From JBGOUV01 sp041477815 (GTDB lineage Bacteria; Acidobacteriota; Terriglobia; Bryobacterales; JACQDG01), in the NCBI GenBank assembly GCA_041477815.1, contig JBGOUV010000021.1, forward strand, positions 1 to 31,705: 31,705 nt of DNA. Reading direction: 5' to 3'. The translations under genes and the position numbers were made by a program. Each line of letters begins with the position of its first letter. The first letter of the stretch is position 1. Under the pieces are notes generated by a model that saw only the letters and a list, made by a program, of their open reading frames with translations, had not been told where the DNA came from and ran no database searches. Positions 15,660 through 22,675 of the stretch are shown in pieces.

Positions 15660-16198
15660 GACGCCTCCGCCAACTGGCCACCGGCCACTGGCCCCTGGCC
15701 ACTGCTTCTCGCGGCGCGATCACCGTGGAGTTCGCCCTGATCTACGGCGTGGTCCTGCTTCCCCTCACCTTCATGTTTGTCTTCGCCTGCGAGATGCTCT
15801 GGGTGTGGCACAGCGTGGCCGAGTGGACCCGCGCCGGCGCCAGGTACGCGGCCACCCACTGCTTCCAGGCGGATGGGGAAAACGTCAGGCAGTGGATGCG
15901 CGACAACGTCCCCCGCGTGATCGATCAGAACCGTCTCCGCGAGGGCGAAGTGGAAATCAACGTCGCCTATTTCGTCCAGGACCCCGCCACCGGTAACCCC
16001 GTCGAGTTCACCTGCACGGGCTCCGAGTGCTCGGTGGAATGCATCCCGGAACAGGTGCGCGTTACCATCACGGGATACGAATTCCGCCGCATGCTGAACG
16101 TGCTCGGCCTGCCCCCGGTCACTCTCCCCGACTTCCGCACCTCGCTCAGCATGGAGGGCGCCGGCTGCAACCCCGAGGAAGGAACCTGCTTACCCTAG
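15656..16198 (+). CDS. tadE: TadE-type pseudopilin 2
   Basis: A 180-residue protein. The leader MRRLRQLATGHWPLATASRG is followed by AITVEFALIYGVVLLPLTF; cleavage after Gly20 puts Glu at +5. The helix continues into a periplasmic domain typical of TadE (WHSVAEWTRAGARYAATHCF) with several cysteines near the C-terminus. It should be matured by the TadV peptidase and incorporated as a minor pilin or act in assembly. ATG 15656 overlaps the stop of TadE1 as ATGA. Residues 6-17 of the leader are encoded by a 7-base array in the opposite orientation to that in TadE1. No start codon lies between the array and the cleavage site, so the array must be translated. Confidence 0.88.
   Translation: MRRLRQLATGHWPLATASRGAITVEFALIYGVVLLPLTFMFVFACEMLWVWHSVAEWTRAGARYAATHCFQADGENVRQWMRDNVPRVIDQNRLREGEVEINVAYFVQDPATGNPVEFTCTGSECSVECIPEQVRVTITGYEFRRMLNVLGLPPVTLPDFRTSLSMEGAGCNPEEGTCLP
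15672..15704 (-). repeat. 7-base tandem array (CAGTGGC-type, reverse orientation) at the second TadE start
   Basis: On the minus strand the units are CAGTGGC, CAGGGGC, CAGTGGC and CGGTGGC plus a partial CAGTT. It is inverted relative to 15139-15173 and together they bracket the first tadE gene. Confidence 0.85.
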
Positions 16199-16201
16199 TG
16201 T

Positions 16202-17353
16202 ATGTCGATATCTCTCCTAGTCGCCTCCCCCGACACCCACTTCCGCGAGATGATCCGCGAGAGCCTGCTGAACATCGCCAACGCCACCCTGCTGGCCGAG
16301 TTCCCCGAGATCGCGTTGAACCTCTACATCCGCGTCCTGCACGAGCTGGAACGCCATCCTCACGCCGCCCTGATCGTCGACCTCGCCGGCGACACCGAAG
16401 CCGCCCTCAAGGCCCTCGAAAAGGTCAAGCAGGCCGCCCCCGACCTCTACATCATTGCCTCCCACTACCAGGCCGACGCCGAGACCGTCATCGCCTGCAT
16501 GCGCGCCGGGGCCTCCGAGTTTCTGACGCAGCCGCTCAAGCGCACCGACTTCCGCGACTCCATGCAGCGCCTGGAGCAGAACTCCAAGCGCAGCGCCACC
16601 GCCGGCCCCAAGCTCGGTAAGATTTATACCTTCCTGGGCGCTAAGGGCGGCGTCGGCACCACCACCCTGGCCGTCAACTTCGCCGCCATCGCCGCGCAGT
16701 CCAGGAAGAACACCGTCCTGCTGGACCTGGACATGCGCGCCAACGACGCGGCCATGCAGCTCGGCGCCCATCCCCAATACACTCTGCTGGAGGTCGCCGA
16801 AAACCTCAGCCGCCTCGACCAGGCGCTGTTCGAAGGCTTCGTCACCCGCGACCCCCTGGGCTTCTACCTGGTCGGCCCGCCCGACAACCTCGAACACCGC
16901 GGCTTCTTTACCGACTACCAGTTTAAGGAGTTCGCCACCTTCCTGGTCGAGAAGTACGACACCATCGTGGTCGATGGCGGCGTCGCCATCAACGACGAAG
17001 TGGTCATCGCCGCGATGCAGATCTCCGCCGCCGTCTTTCTGGTGGTCACCCAGGAGCTCGCCTCCATCCGCAACGCCCAGCGCTACGTCTCTTTCCTCAT
17101 GCGCCTCGGCGTCACCGCCGATCAGATCAAGCTGGTGGTCAACCGCTATAATAAGAAGTCGAACTCGAATCTGGCGACGCGCGAGCAGATCCAGCAGACC
17201 CTCAACCAGCCCGTGTTCTTCGGCGTCCCCGAGAGCCTGAGCACCGTCCTGGCAGCGCTCAACCAGGGCCGGCCGGTGGCGGCCGACCCCGGCGCCAAGT
17301 CCAGCGAGCTGGATCAGGCGCTGCGCGCATTTGTCAAGAAGGCGGTCGGATAG
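16202..17353 (+). CDS. cpaE: CpaE/TadZ-like pilus localisation ATPase
   Basis: A 383-residue protein. Residues 1-125 resemble a degenerate response-regulator receiver domain (ALIVDLAG, EFLTQPLKRTDF). Residues about 138-383 are a MinD/ParA-type ATPase with a deviant Walker A, AKGGVGTTT at 147-155, followed by NTVLLDLDMRANDAAMQLG and VEKYDTIVVDGG. CpaE/TadZ proteins place the pilus machine at a defined site, often the pole. The ATG is 3 bases after the second tadE, and cpaF follows 3 bases after its stop. Confidence 0.93.
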   Translation: MSISLLVASPDTHFREMIRESLLNIANATLLAEFPEIALNLYIRVLHELERHPHAALIVDLAGDTEAALKALEKVKQAAPDLYIIASHYQADAETVIACMRAGASEFLTQPLKRTDFRDSMQRLEQNSKRSATAGPKLGKIYTFLGAKGGVGTTTLAVNFAAIAAQSRKNTVLLDLDMRANDAAMQLGAHPQYTLLEVAENLSRLDQALFEGFVTRDPLGFYLVGPPDNLEHRGFFTDYQFKEFATFLVEKYDTIVVDGGVAINDEVVIAAMQISAAVFLVVTQELASIRNAQRYVSFLMRLGVTADQIKLVVNRYNKKSNSNLATREQIQQTLNQPVFFGVPESLSTVLAALNQGRPVAADPGAKSSELDQALRAFVKKAVG

Positions 17354-17356
17354 CAG

Positions 17357-18670
17357 ATGAGCTCCTCCCGGGTAGTAGCACGACCAAAGGCGGCCGCCGA
17401 GCGCTGGCTGGACATCAAGAGCATGGTCCACCAGAAGCTCCTCAGCTCGATGGACACCGACACGCTCAAGACCATCAACAAAGAGCGCGTCCGCGGTGAA
17501 ATCGGACTGACGGTGGAGAAGCTGGTCCTCGACGAAGGTATCCCCATGACGCTCGCCGAGCGCGAGCGCATGATCGAGGAGATCCTCGACGAGGTCTTCG
17601 GCCTGGGCCCGCTGGAGCCGCTGCTCAAAGACCCGACTATCAGTGACATCCTGGTCAACGGCGCCGACTCGGTCTACATCGAGCGCGACGGCCGCCTCAT
17701 CGAGACCAACGTCCGCTTCCGCAACCAGCAGCACGTCCGGCAGATCATCGAGAAGATCGTCTCCGCCGTCGGCCGCCGCATTGACGACAGCTCCCCCATC
17801 GTCGACGCCCGCCTCAAGGACGGCTCCCGCGTCTGCTGCGTGATCCCGCCCCTGTCACTCATCGGACCCAGCATGTCGATCCGGCGCTTCGGCAAGAAGC
17901 TCCTGTCGACCGAGGATCTCCTCAAGAAGGAAACCCTCACCACCGGCATGCTGGACTTGCTGAGCGCCTGCGTGGAGGCCCGGCTGAACGTGGTGATCTC
18001 CGGCGGCTCGGGCTCCGGCAAGACCACCCTGCTCAACACGCTCTCCCGCTTCATCCCCGAAGAGGAACGCGTCATCACTATCGAGGATGTGGCCGAGCTG
18101 CAGCTCCAGCAGTGGCACGTGGTGCGCCTGGAAACCCGCCCGGCCAACATTGAAGGCAGCGGCGCCATCACCCAGCGCGACCTGGTCATCAACTCCCTGC
18201 GGATGCGCCCCGACCGCATTATCGTGGGCGAGTCGCGCGGCCCCGAAGCCCTCGACATGCTGCAAGCCATGAATACCGGCCACGACGGCTCCATGACCAC
18301 CGTCCACGCCAACTCCCCGCGCGACGCCTTCTCGCGCCTGGAGACCATGGTCATGATGGCCAGCCAGCACCTCCCCGACCGCATCGTCCGCCAGCAGCTC
18401 ACCTCGGCCATCAACATCGTGGTCCACTTGGCCCGCCTGATCGACGGCACGCGCCGGGTTACCTCCATCTCAGAAGTACTCGGCATCAAAGATGAGCAAG
18501 TGGAGCTGCAGGACCTGTTCCTGTTCGACCGCACCGGCATCGCGCCCAGCGGCAAGGTGCTGGGAAAATTCCAGGCCACCGGTCTGCACCCCATCTGCAT
18601 GGAGCGTCTGAAGTCCTGCGGCATTCATCTTTCGGAGTCCATCTTCCGCGAGGTGCACGAGATCAAGTGA
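17357..18670 (+). CDS. cpaF: Tad pilus assembly ATPase CpaF/TadA
   Basis: A 437-residue VirB11/CpaF-type secretion ATPase. The N-terminal domain contains LEPLLKDPTISDILVNGADSVYIERDG, the usual CpaF signature. Walker A is GGSGSGKTT at residues 216-224. The Walker B/His-box region shows LRMRPDRIIVGESRGPEALDML followed by NTGHDGSMTTVHAN. The hexamer powers pilus polymerisation at the inner membrane with TadB and TadC. The length is normal and all motifs are intact. The stop overlaps the tadB GTG as GTGA. Confidence 0.96.
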   Translation: MSSSRVVARPKAAAERWLDIKSMVHQKLLSSMDTDTLKTINKERVRGEIGLTVEKLVLDEGIPMTLAERERMIEEILDEVFGLGPLEPLLKDPTISDILVNGADSVYIERDGRLIETNVRFRNQQHVRQIIEKIVSAVGRRIDDSSPIVDARLKDGSRVCCVIPPLSLIGPSMSIRRFGKKLLSTEDLLKKETLTTGMLDLLSACVEARLNVVISGGSGSGKTTLLNTLSRFIPEEERVITIEDVAELQLQQWHVVRLETRPANIEGSGAITQRDLVINSLRMRPDRIIVGESRGPEALDMLQAMNTGHDGSMTTVHANSPRDAFSRLETMVMMASQHLPDRIVRQQLTSAINIVVHLARLIDGTRRVTSISEVLGIKDEQVELQDLFLFDRTGIAPSGKVLGKFQATGLHPICMERLKSCGIHLSESIFREVHEIK

Positions 18671-19629
18671 CGATGTTCCTCATCATCGGGATCCTGTTCA
18701 GCGTGGCCCTGTACGCGGCGGCCCACTTCGCTTGGGCCGTCCCCGAGCAGCAACGCGGCCAGGCGCTCTCCCGCCGCATGTCCGAGCTGCACATCCAAGC
18801 CCCCCGCGGCGGCCCCGACATGGTCCGACGCCCCCAGCGCAGCTCCTCCGGCTTCCTCGAGGACTTCTTCCGGTGGACCCGGCTGATCCGCCGCGTCCAG
18901 GAAGTCATCGAGCAGGCCAACCTGAAGCACCGCGCCGGCAACGTGGCCCTCCTGATCCTGATCCTGTTCGCGGCCGGCTACGCGGGCGCCGTCATCGGCG
19001 GCGTCCCCATGCAGGTTTTGAGACTCCTCCTGGCCGCCCTCCTGGCCACGTTCCCCCTGCTCTACATCCTGTGGAAGCGCCGCAAGCGCCTCAAGCAGTT
19101 CGAGGTCGCCCTGCCCGACGCCATCGACCTGTTCACGCGCGCCATGCGCGCCGGTCACAACATCCACAGCGGCCTGGAGGTGATTGCCGGCGAGACCTAC
19201 GACCCCGTCCGCATGGAATTCCGCAAGCTGATGGAGGAGCTGGCCCTGGGCTCCCAGGTCGACACCGCCCTGCGCGGCCTGGCCAAGCGCGTCCCCCTGG
19301 TGGACCTCCATTTCTTCGTCACCGGAGTGGTCCTGCAGCGCCAAACCGGCGCCAACATCGTAGGCGTCCTCGAGAACCTCTCCCTGGTCATCCGGGAGCG
19401 CCTGAACATGGCGGCCAAGCTGAAGGCCCACACCGCCCAGCAACGCCTATCAGCAATAGTTATGATCCTGGCCCCCATAGTAACCGGCCTGGCCTTCTTC
19501 ATCCTGAAGCCCGACTACATCTCGATCCTATGGACCGACTCGGCCGGGACGCTCTTTTTTACCTACGCCATAGTGTCCGAGCTGCTGGGGGCGCTGGTTC
19601 TGTGGAGGATCGCCAGCGTCAAGTTCTAA
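18667..19629 (+). CDS. tadB: Inner-membrane platform protein TadB (T2SF domain)
   Basis: A 320-residue protein. It has an N-terminal helix (FLIIGILFSVALYAAAHFAWA), a central membrane pair near 95-140, and a GspF/T2SF domain (LPDAIDLFTRAMRAGHNIHSGLEVIAGE, LFVTGVVLQRQTGANIVGVLENLS-like), ending in two more helices. TadB and TadC form the platform that CpaF drives. The start is GTG 18667 overlapping the cpaF stop; ATG 18673 is the alternative. Confidence 0.93.
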   Translation: MTMFLIIGILFSVALYAAAHFAWAVPEQQRGQALSRRMSELHIQAPRGGPDMVRRPQRSSSGFLEDFFRWTRLIRRVQEVIEQANLKHRAGNVALLILILFAAGYAGAVIGGVPMQVLRLLLAALLATFPLLYILWKRRKRLKQFEVALPDAIDLFTRAMRAGHNIHSGLEVIAGETYDPVRMEFRKLMEELALGSQVDTALRGLAKRVPLVDLHFFVTGVVLQRQTGANIVGVLENLSLVIRERLNMAAKLKAHTAQQRLSAIVMILAPIVTGLAFFILKPDYISILWTDSAGTLFFTYAIVSELLGALVLWRIASVKF

Positions 19630-19636
19630 GTCCTCC

Positions 19637-20563
19637 ATGTTAACCGCGCTCATCTTCGGAGTCCTCGCCTTCGTCACCATAGCTGCCCTCCTGATAACCG
19701 CCGTCTACCTCCTCGACACCCAGGAGAGTCCCTTGACCGAGCGGCTCGAAGAGCTCCGCCTCCACGCCATGACGGGCGCCACGCGCACCGAGCGCCGGCA
19801 CTCCGGAGGCGGCTTCTGGGGCCGCATAGCGTTCCTGATCAGCCACTTCCCCGGCGGCGAAGACTGGCTCTCCGACGCCGAAAAGGACCTCGGCGCCGCC
19901 GGCGTCCGCCGCCGAAATGCCGCTGTCGCCTACGTCTTCTTCTCCATCGCCGCCGTCACCGCCTCGCTCAGCACGGTCCTTTACTTCTCCCGCAACCTTG
20001 ACTGGACCTCCATTTTGTCGTTCTCCCTGGGCGGCTTCATGATCGGGTATTACATCCCCAAGCGCGTTCTTCGCGGCATGGTGAACCGCTACCGCCGGCG
20101 CCTGACCGAAGCCCTCCCCGACATGGTGGACCTGCTCAGCATCGTGCTCGGCACCGGCCTCTCCCTCGACCAGAGCTTCATCCGCGTCAGCGAAGAGCTC
20201 CAGCACATCTATCCGGAACTAGCCGAAGAGCTATACCTGCTTACCGTCCAGATGCAGGCCGGCCAGGAGCGTTCCGAAGCCTTCCGCCAACTGGTGAAGC
20301 GCACCGGCGTCGACGACATCAAGTCTCTGGCCGCCATGATCATTCAAAGCGAGCGCTTCGGCACCAGCCTCTCCCAGGCTCTGATCGTCTACTCGGAGTC
20401 TCTGCGCACTCGCCGCCGGCTCCGCGCCGAGGCCTCCATCGGCAAGGCCGGGGTGAAGATGCTCTTCGCCACCATCATCCTGATCTTCCCCGTCTTCTTT
20501 GTCATCACCCTGGTCCCCGCCATCCTCACCGCCGTGCGGACGTTTACCAATATGCGGAGGTAG
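19637..20563 (+). CDS. tadC: Inner-membrane platform protein TadC (T2SF domain)
   Basis: A 308-residue T2SF protein. The first helix is LIFGVLAFVTIAALLITAVYLL. The T2SF core reads RRRLTEALPDMVDLLSIVLGTGLSLDQSFIRVSEEL, then FRQLVKRTGVDDIKSLAAMIIQSERFGTSLSQAL, and the C-terminal helix is MLFATIILIFPVFFVITLVPAIL. It is the partner of TadB and the last gene of the operon. The gap to tadB is 7 bases. No intrinsic terminator is obvious after the stop. Confidence 0.93.
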   Translation: MLTALIFGVLAFVTIAALLITAVYLLDTQESPLTERLEELRLHAMTGATRTERRHSGGGFWGRIAFLISHFPGGEDWLSDAEKDLGAAGVRRRNAAVAYVFFSIAAVTASLSTVLYFSRNLDWTSILSFSLGGFMIGYYIPKRVLRGMVNRYRRRLTEALPDMVDLLSIVLGTGLSLDQSFIRVSEELQHIYPELAEELYLLTVQMQAGQERSEAFRQLVKRTGVDDIKSLAAMIIQSERFGTSLSQALIVYSESLRTRRRLRAEASIGKAGVKMLFATIILIFPVFFVITLVPAILTAVRTFTNMRR

Positions 20564-20673
20564 TGCGGCCCCGCTTCCTCCGCTCCTGCCGGTCTTCTCG
20601 GTTTGGTGGCTGGCGACGGCGCCCGCTCGACTTCTCCCCAAGAATTTGAGTTTCCGCGCCCGGTTCCCAAAGC

Positions 20674-20682
20674 TGGTATCCT
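20674..20682 (+). promoter_or_regulatory. Extended -10 promoter for the DUF3303 gene
   Basis: TGGTATCCT is a TGn-TATCCT extended -10 box. It predicts an mRNA start near 20689, with AAAGGAGA (20693-20700) as ribosome site 6 bases before the ATG. The rest of the 20564-20706 gap shows no gene and no clear terminator. Confidence 0.4.
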
Positions 20683-20706
20683 TCGCGTGCTGAAAGGAGA
20701 GACACC

Positions 20707-20991
20707 ATGAAGTTCATGCTGACCTACGCGCTCAAGCAGGAGACTCGTGACGCCGCCATCGCCCGCTTTCTGAAGACCGGGGCCCAGCCCTCGAAAGGGG
20801 TCGCCCTGCTCGGACGGTGGCACCGCCTGGACATGTCCGGAGGCTTTCTACTCCTGGAGAGCACCGACTCCAAGGCCATGGCCACATTCTCCAGCGAGTG
20901 GAGCGACGTCTGCGATCTGGCCGTCGTGCCCGTGAACGAGGACGCCGAGCTGGCCGAGGTCCTGGGGGCGTTGAAGAAAAAGAAGAAGTAG
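20707..20991 (+). CDS. DUF3303 domain protein
   Basis: A 94-residue protein. MKFMLTYALKQETRDAAIARFLKTGAQPSKGVALLGRWHRLD and the later GGFLLLESTDSKAMATFSSEWSDVCDL are typical of DUF3303 (PF11746), a small family with a ferredoxin-like fold and no assigned function. The polylysine tail (KKKKK) is unusual. It has a strong ribosome site and appears to be a single-gene unit. Nothing ties it to the pilus operon or to the regulator that follows. Confidence 0.85.
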   Translation: MKFMLTYALKQETRDAAIARFLKTGAQPSKGVALLGRWHRLDMSGGFLLLESTDSKAMATFSSEWSDVCDLAVVPVNEDAELAEVLGALKKKKK

Positions 20992-21025
20992 CACGGGCAG
21001 CCGCGGCCGGGCGGCCGGAATCCTC

Positions 21026-21055
21026 TTGACATTCAGCCTGTCCCCATGCTAATTT
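21026..21055 (+). promoter_or_regulatory. Promoter of the BlaI/M56 operon, probably giving a leaderless mRNA
   Basis: TTGACA at 21026-21031 is followed after 18 bases by TAATTT at 21050-21055. The expected mRNA start coincides with the ATG at 21062, and no Shine-Dalgarno sequence is present. Confidence 0.6.
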
Positions 21056-21065
21056 TTAAGCATGG
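21044..21065. promoter_or_regulatory. Putative BlaI-type operator over the -10 box and start codon
   Basis: CCATGCT (21044-21050) and AGCATGG (21059-21065) form perfect 7-base arms around AATTTTTA. The dyad covers the -10 box and the ATG, so a dimeric repressor bound here would block its own transcription. BlaI/MecI family repressors bind such dyads. Confidence 0.6.
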
Positions 21066-21448
21066 TGCAGATTTTCCAGCATCTCAGCCGCCGCGAGCGC
21101 CAGATCCTCGACGTGCTCTACAGGCTGGGCCGCGCCACCGCCGCCGAGGTACAGGCCGCCCTGCCCGACCAGCCCAGCTATTCCGCTGTCCGGGCCTCGC
21201 TCCGCATCCTGGAGCAAAAGGGCCATGCCAAACACGAGGAGCAGGCCCTGCGTTACGTTTTCCTGCCGGCCGTGCCCGAGGGAAAGGCCCGCCGCTCCGC
21301 GGTGAAGCATCTGCTGGAGACGTTCTTCCACGGCTCGCCGGAACAGGCCGTGTCCACGCTGCTGGACGTCGCCTCGAGGGAACTCACGCCCGACGACCTC
21401 GACCGCATCGCCCAACGTATCGAGCAGGCCCGAAAGGAAGGGAGATGA
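21062..21448 (+). CDS. BlaI/MecI/CopY family transcriptional repressor
   Basis: A 128-residue protein. The winged-helix domain is at about residues 5-75 (LSRRERQILDVLYRLGRATAAEVQAAL, SYSAVRASLRILEQKGHAKHEEQALRYVF). The C-terminal dimerisation region is at about 78-125 (VKHLLETFFHGSPEQAVSTLL). These repressors are inactivated by proteolysis triggered by a membrane M56 metallopeptidase; here that peptidase is encoded by the next gene, which overlaps by 4 bases (ATGA). The start codon lies within a dyad that is probably its operator. Its target genes beyond this operon are unknown, and there is no beta-lactamase gene nearby. Confidence 0.93.
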   Translation: MVQIFQHLSRRERQILDVLYRLGRATAAEVQAALPDQPSYSAVRASLRILEQKGHAKHEEQALRYVFLPAVPEGKARRSAVKHLLETFFHGSPEQAVSTLLDVASRELTPDDLDRIAQRIEQARKEGR

Positions 21449-22647
21449 CCATGACCGCCATTCTCTGGGGCGCCACGCTAAAGGGGACCCTGGTATTGCT
21501 GGTGGCCGCTGCGCTTTGCTTTGCCTGGCGACGGGCCTCCGCGGCCCAGCGCCACCTGGTTTGGGCCGCGGCGACCATGGCTCTTCTGGCGCTGCCCGTG
21601 CTCTCCCTCGCCTTGCCCGCCTGGCCGCACCCGTCCTTTTCGGCGGAGGCCGCCGGCGTGGTGAGTCGGGCTGTCACCTACCGGATTTGGCCGGCTGGGG
21701 TGTCCCTGATTTGGGCGGCCGGAGCGGCGGTCGTCGCCGCGCGCCTGTTGAGCGCCCTGGCCAGGATTCCTGGTATCGCGCGGCAGGCCGCGCCTCTCAC
21801 CGGCAACGCGTGGACCACCCTCCTCGCAGACCTGAGGGCGCAGCTCGGCCTGCGGCGTCCGATCCGCCTCCTGGCCGCCACTGGCCCCGTCTCCCCCATG
21901 GCCTGGGGACTCTGGCGTCCGACCATCCTGCTTCCCAGCGCCGCGGCCGAGTGGCCGGAAGAGCTCCGCCGCTCCATCCTGCTCCACGAGCTCGCCCACC
22001 TGAAGCGCCAGGACTGGGCGATCCAGATCCTTACCCAGCTCGCCTGCGCTATGCACTGGTTCAACCCACTGGTCTGGTGGGCCGCCCGCCGGTCCCGCCA
22101 GGAGTCCGAGCGTGCCTGCGACGACCAGGTTCTCGGCGCCGGCGCCGCCGCCCCCGACTACGCCGCGCATCTGCTGGCCGTGGCGCGATCCCTGCGCGGC
22201 GCCGGACAGCCGTCCTGGGCCGCGGTGGGTATGGGGAATGGGTCCGACCTGGAAAGCCGGGTCACCGCTATCCTCGACCCGCGCCGCCACCGCCGGGTGC
22301 GGTCCCGCGCCGCCGTTCTGCTGGCTGCGGTTGCCGCCACCGCCCTGGTCGCTCCCATCGCCGCCATGCAGGATCCGTCCATGAAGCCGCCCAAGCTGAT
22401 TCACAAGGTCGACCCGCAGTACACCGACGCGGCCAAGGAGGCCCACATCGAAGGCGTGGTCGAGCTTTCCGTGGAGGTTCGTGCCGATGGGCACGCTGAC
22501 GGTATTCGTGTGTTGAAGGCTCTGGATCCCGGGCTCGACGAAAACGCGGTGAAGGCCGTGGAACAATGGAGGTTCGAGCCGGGAACCAGGGACGGCCAGC
22601 CCGTACCGGTCCGCGCCACCATTGCCATCAACTTCCGCCTGAAGTAA
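21445..22647 (+). CDS. BlaR1-like M56 metallopeptidase with C-terminal TonB domain
   Basis: A 400-residue protein. Several N-terminal membrane helices (LKGTLVLLVAAALCFAW, LVWAAATMALLALPVLSLAL) are followed by a cytoplasmic zinc protease domain with HELAH at residues 181-185 and DWAIQILTQLACAMHWFNPLVWWA after it. Another helix lies near 290. The last ~85 residues are a TonB C-terminal domain (DPQYTDAAKEAHIEGVVELSVEVRADG, AVEQWRFEPG) in place of the penicillin-binding sensor of BlaR1. It probably senses an envelope signal and cleaves the cognate repressor. AAGGAAGGGAG precedes the start; ATG 21451 is an alternative. The TonB-type end might contact outer-membrane or periplasmic partners; that is inference. 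Confidence 0.9.
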   Translation: MTMTAILWGATLKGTLVLLVAAALCFAWRRASAAQRHLVWAAATMALLALPVLSLALPAWPHPSFSAEAAGVVSRAVTYRIWPAGVSLIWAAGAAVVAARLLSALARIPGIARQAAPLTGNAWTTLLADLRAQLGLRRPIRLLAATGPVSPMAWGLWRPTILLPSAAAEWPEELRRSILLHELAHLKRQDWAIQILTQLACAMHWFNPLVWWAARRSRQESERACDDQVLGAGAAAPDYAAHLLAVARSLRGAGQPSWAAVGMGNGSDLESRVTAILDPRRHRRVRSRAAVLLAAVAATALVAPIAAMQDPSMKPPKLIHKVDPQYTDAAKEAHIEGVVELSVEVRADGHADGIRVLKALDPGLDENAVKAVEQWRFEPGTRDGQPVPVRATIAINFRLK

Positions 22648-22662
22648 ACGCCCGCCATCCAG

Positions 22663-22668
22663 TACAAT
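22663..22668 (+). promoter_or_regulatory. -10-like box for GH39, leaderless type
   Basis: TACAAT lies 7 bases before the ATG at 22676 and no Shine-Dalgarno sequence is visible in CTCTGGC. No clear -35 is seen. The arrangement matches the BlaI and kinase genes in this window. Confidence 0.4.
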
Positions 22669-22675
22669 CTCTGGC

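Noticed and set aside
20996..21020. GC-rich stretch with two CGGCCG palindromes, considered as another dispersed repeat copy or a terminator
   Set aside because: It matches the GC-rich repeat only by composition, has a 2-base loop at best and no following T-run.
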